DNA of 64,000 bases from positions 248,001-312,000 of the forward strand of contig NZ_VOPZ01000003.1 in the NCBI RefSeq assembly GCF_010470665.1, in the 5' to 3' direction. The translations under genes were made by a program, and so were the position numbers. Shown in pieces: positions 63,723-64,000 of the stretch; within the stretch, counting starts at the first letter, position 1, and each line of letters starts with the position of its first letter. The notes below the pieces were generated by a model, which did not search any database, had not been told where the DNA came from, and worked only from the letters and a program-made list of their open reading frames with translations. Source of the DNA: Desulfovibrio sp. JC022 (GTDB lineage Bacteria; Desulfobacterota; Desulfovibrionia; Desulfovibrionales; Desulfovibrionaceae).

Positions 63723-64000
63723 ATCCAAGACCCAGCAGCCGCCAAAGAACGGCCTGTTGCTCTTGCAGGGGCTTATTCTGCTCCTGTTCTGTATTTTTGC
63801 CCTGCGTTTCTGGTATTTGCAGATACATAAAGGCGAGTATTTTTCCGAGCAGGCCCGGAACAACCAGTTACGTCAGGATAATCTTTATGCCCCGCGCGGG
63901 TTGCTCAGGGATCGCAACGGTCAGCTGCTGGCGGTTAATGAACCGGCTTATGCTCTCGGTATTGTCCGTGAGGACTGCAAGGATCTCGACGCTACCCTGA
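63709..64000 (+). CDS. mrdA: Penicillin-binding protein 2 (MrdA), N-terminal part
   Basis: The first 97 codons of a class B penicillin-binding protein. An N-terminal membrane segment (about 15-38; LLLLQGLILLLFCIFALRFWYL) is followed by the dimerisation-domain signature GEYFSEQARNNQLRQ and YAPRGLLRDRNGQLLAVNEPAY. ATG 63709-63711 overlaps the end of mreD. This transpeptidase cross-links lateral-wall peptidoglycan with RodA and MreBCD. It runs off the window end. Confidence 0.93.
   Translation, partial: MSLYESKTQQPPKNGLLLLQGLILLLFCIFALRFWYLQIHKGEYFSEQARNNQLRQDNLYAPRGLLRDRNGQLLAVNEPAYALGIVREDCKDLDATL

Noticed and set aside
63719-64000. 93-codon ORF at the right edge in another frame
   Set aside because: It overlaps the clear mrdA frame beginning at 63709, whose translation shows the PBP2 membrane segment and signature motifs.

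Overview
The window is a chromosomal segment of moderate G+C from a strictly anaerobic, motile, flavin- and radical-rich Gram-negative bacterium. The best match I can infer from sequence alone is a Desulfovibrio-type (Desulfovibrionaceae, Maridesulfovibrio-like) sulfate reducer. Supporting gene content: an anaerobic class III ribonucleotide reductase, a second glycyl radical enzyme of the isethionate sulfite-lyase type, NfnAB electron-bifurcating transhydrogenase, bacteriohemerythrin, several radical SAM enzymes, large chemoreceptors, a CobD-CobQ fusion for B12 synthesis, and a sigma-54 regulator next to a NifX-like protein. No rRNA, tRNA, CRISPR array, prophage or insertion sequence was seen.

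Layout. 1-9.8 kb (+): end of a CcdA/DsbD-like membrane protein, a MarR regulator, two chemoreceptors flanking nrdD (preceded by a cobalamin riboswitch) and a DMT exporter. 9.9-17.6 kb (-): a coherent block made of a sigma-54 activator and NifX-like protein, then a -24/-12 promoter with upstream palindromes, then a phosphoacceptor-less receiver, a CBS-pair protein, an SLC13-type transporter without its SNT motifs, a left-handed beta-helix protein and the Na+/H+ antiporter NhaB. 17.7-21.1 kb: glycosyltransferase, TatD nuclease, GNAT acetyltransferase, diguanylate cyclase. 21.3-25.5 kb (+): YheO-type regulator, RidA, SLC1-type symporter and a CyuA-like cysteine desulfidase, which together look like a cysteine/serine breakdown route. 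25.6-30.6 kb (-): glycyl radical lyase and nfnAB. 31-42.5 kb (+): unknown small protein, lepA-lepB, hybrid histidine kinase, radical SAM plus glycosyltransferase pair, cobDQ fusion, bacteriohemerythrin. 42.5-51.6 kb: radical SAM/membrane fusion, yifB, methyltransferases, TetR regulator with twin operators, M24 peptidase and FAD amine-oxidase-like protein. 51.7-55.1 kb (+): Pho-box-controlled pstSCA without pstB. 55.3-59.8 kb (+): heparinase-like lyase, algD-type GDP-mannose dehydrogenase and a glycosyltransferase, an exopolysaccharide set. 61-64 kb (+): mreBCD and the start of mrdA, the rod-shape cluster, running off the window end.

Scattered through the intergenic regions is a composite repeat family of about 90-120 bp. 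It has a head resembling GCGAAGCCCTAATAAAAG, one of several interchangeable hairpins, a GCCGCCGGAGGC box and a GCGATAGCGCATC tail. At least seven copies or part copies are present. One supplies the ribosome binding site of the cyuA-like gene and another appears to encode the C-terminal tail of a radical SAM protein. The strongest candidates for something undescribed are this repeat family, the sigma-54 Na+-transport operon, and a possible programmed frameshift (dnaX-like A AAA AAG) joining a radical SAM enzyme to a membrane-anchored domain.

Starts were reassigned in many genes from Shine-Dalgarno placement. All functional calls rest on family motifs recognised by eye; no database search was run.
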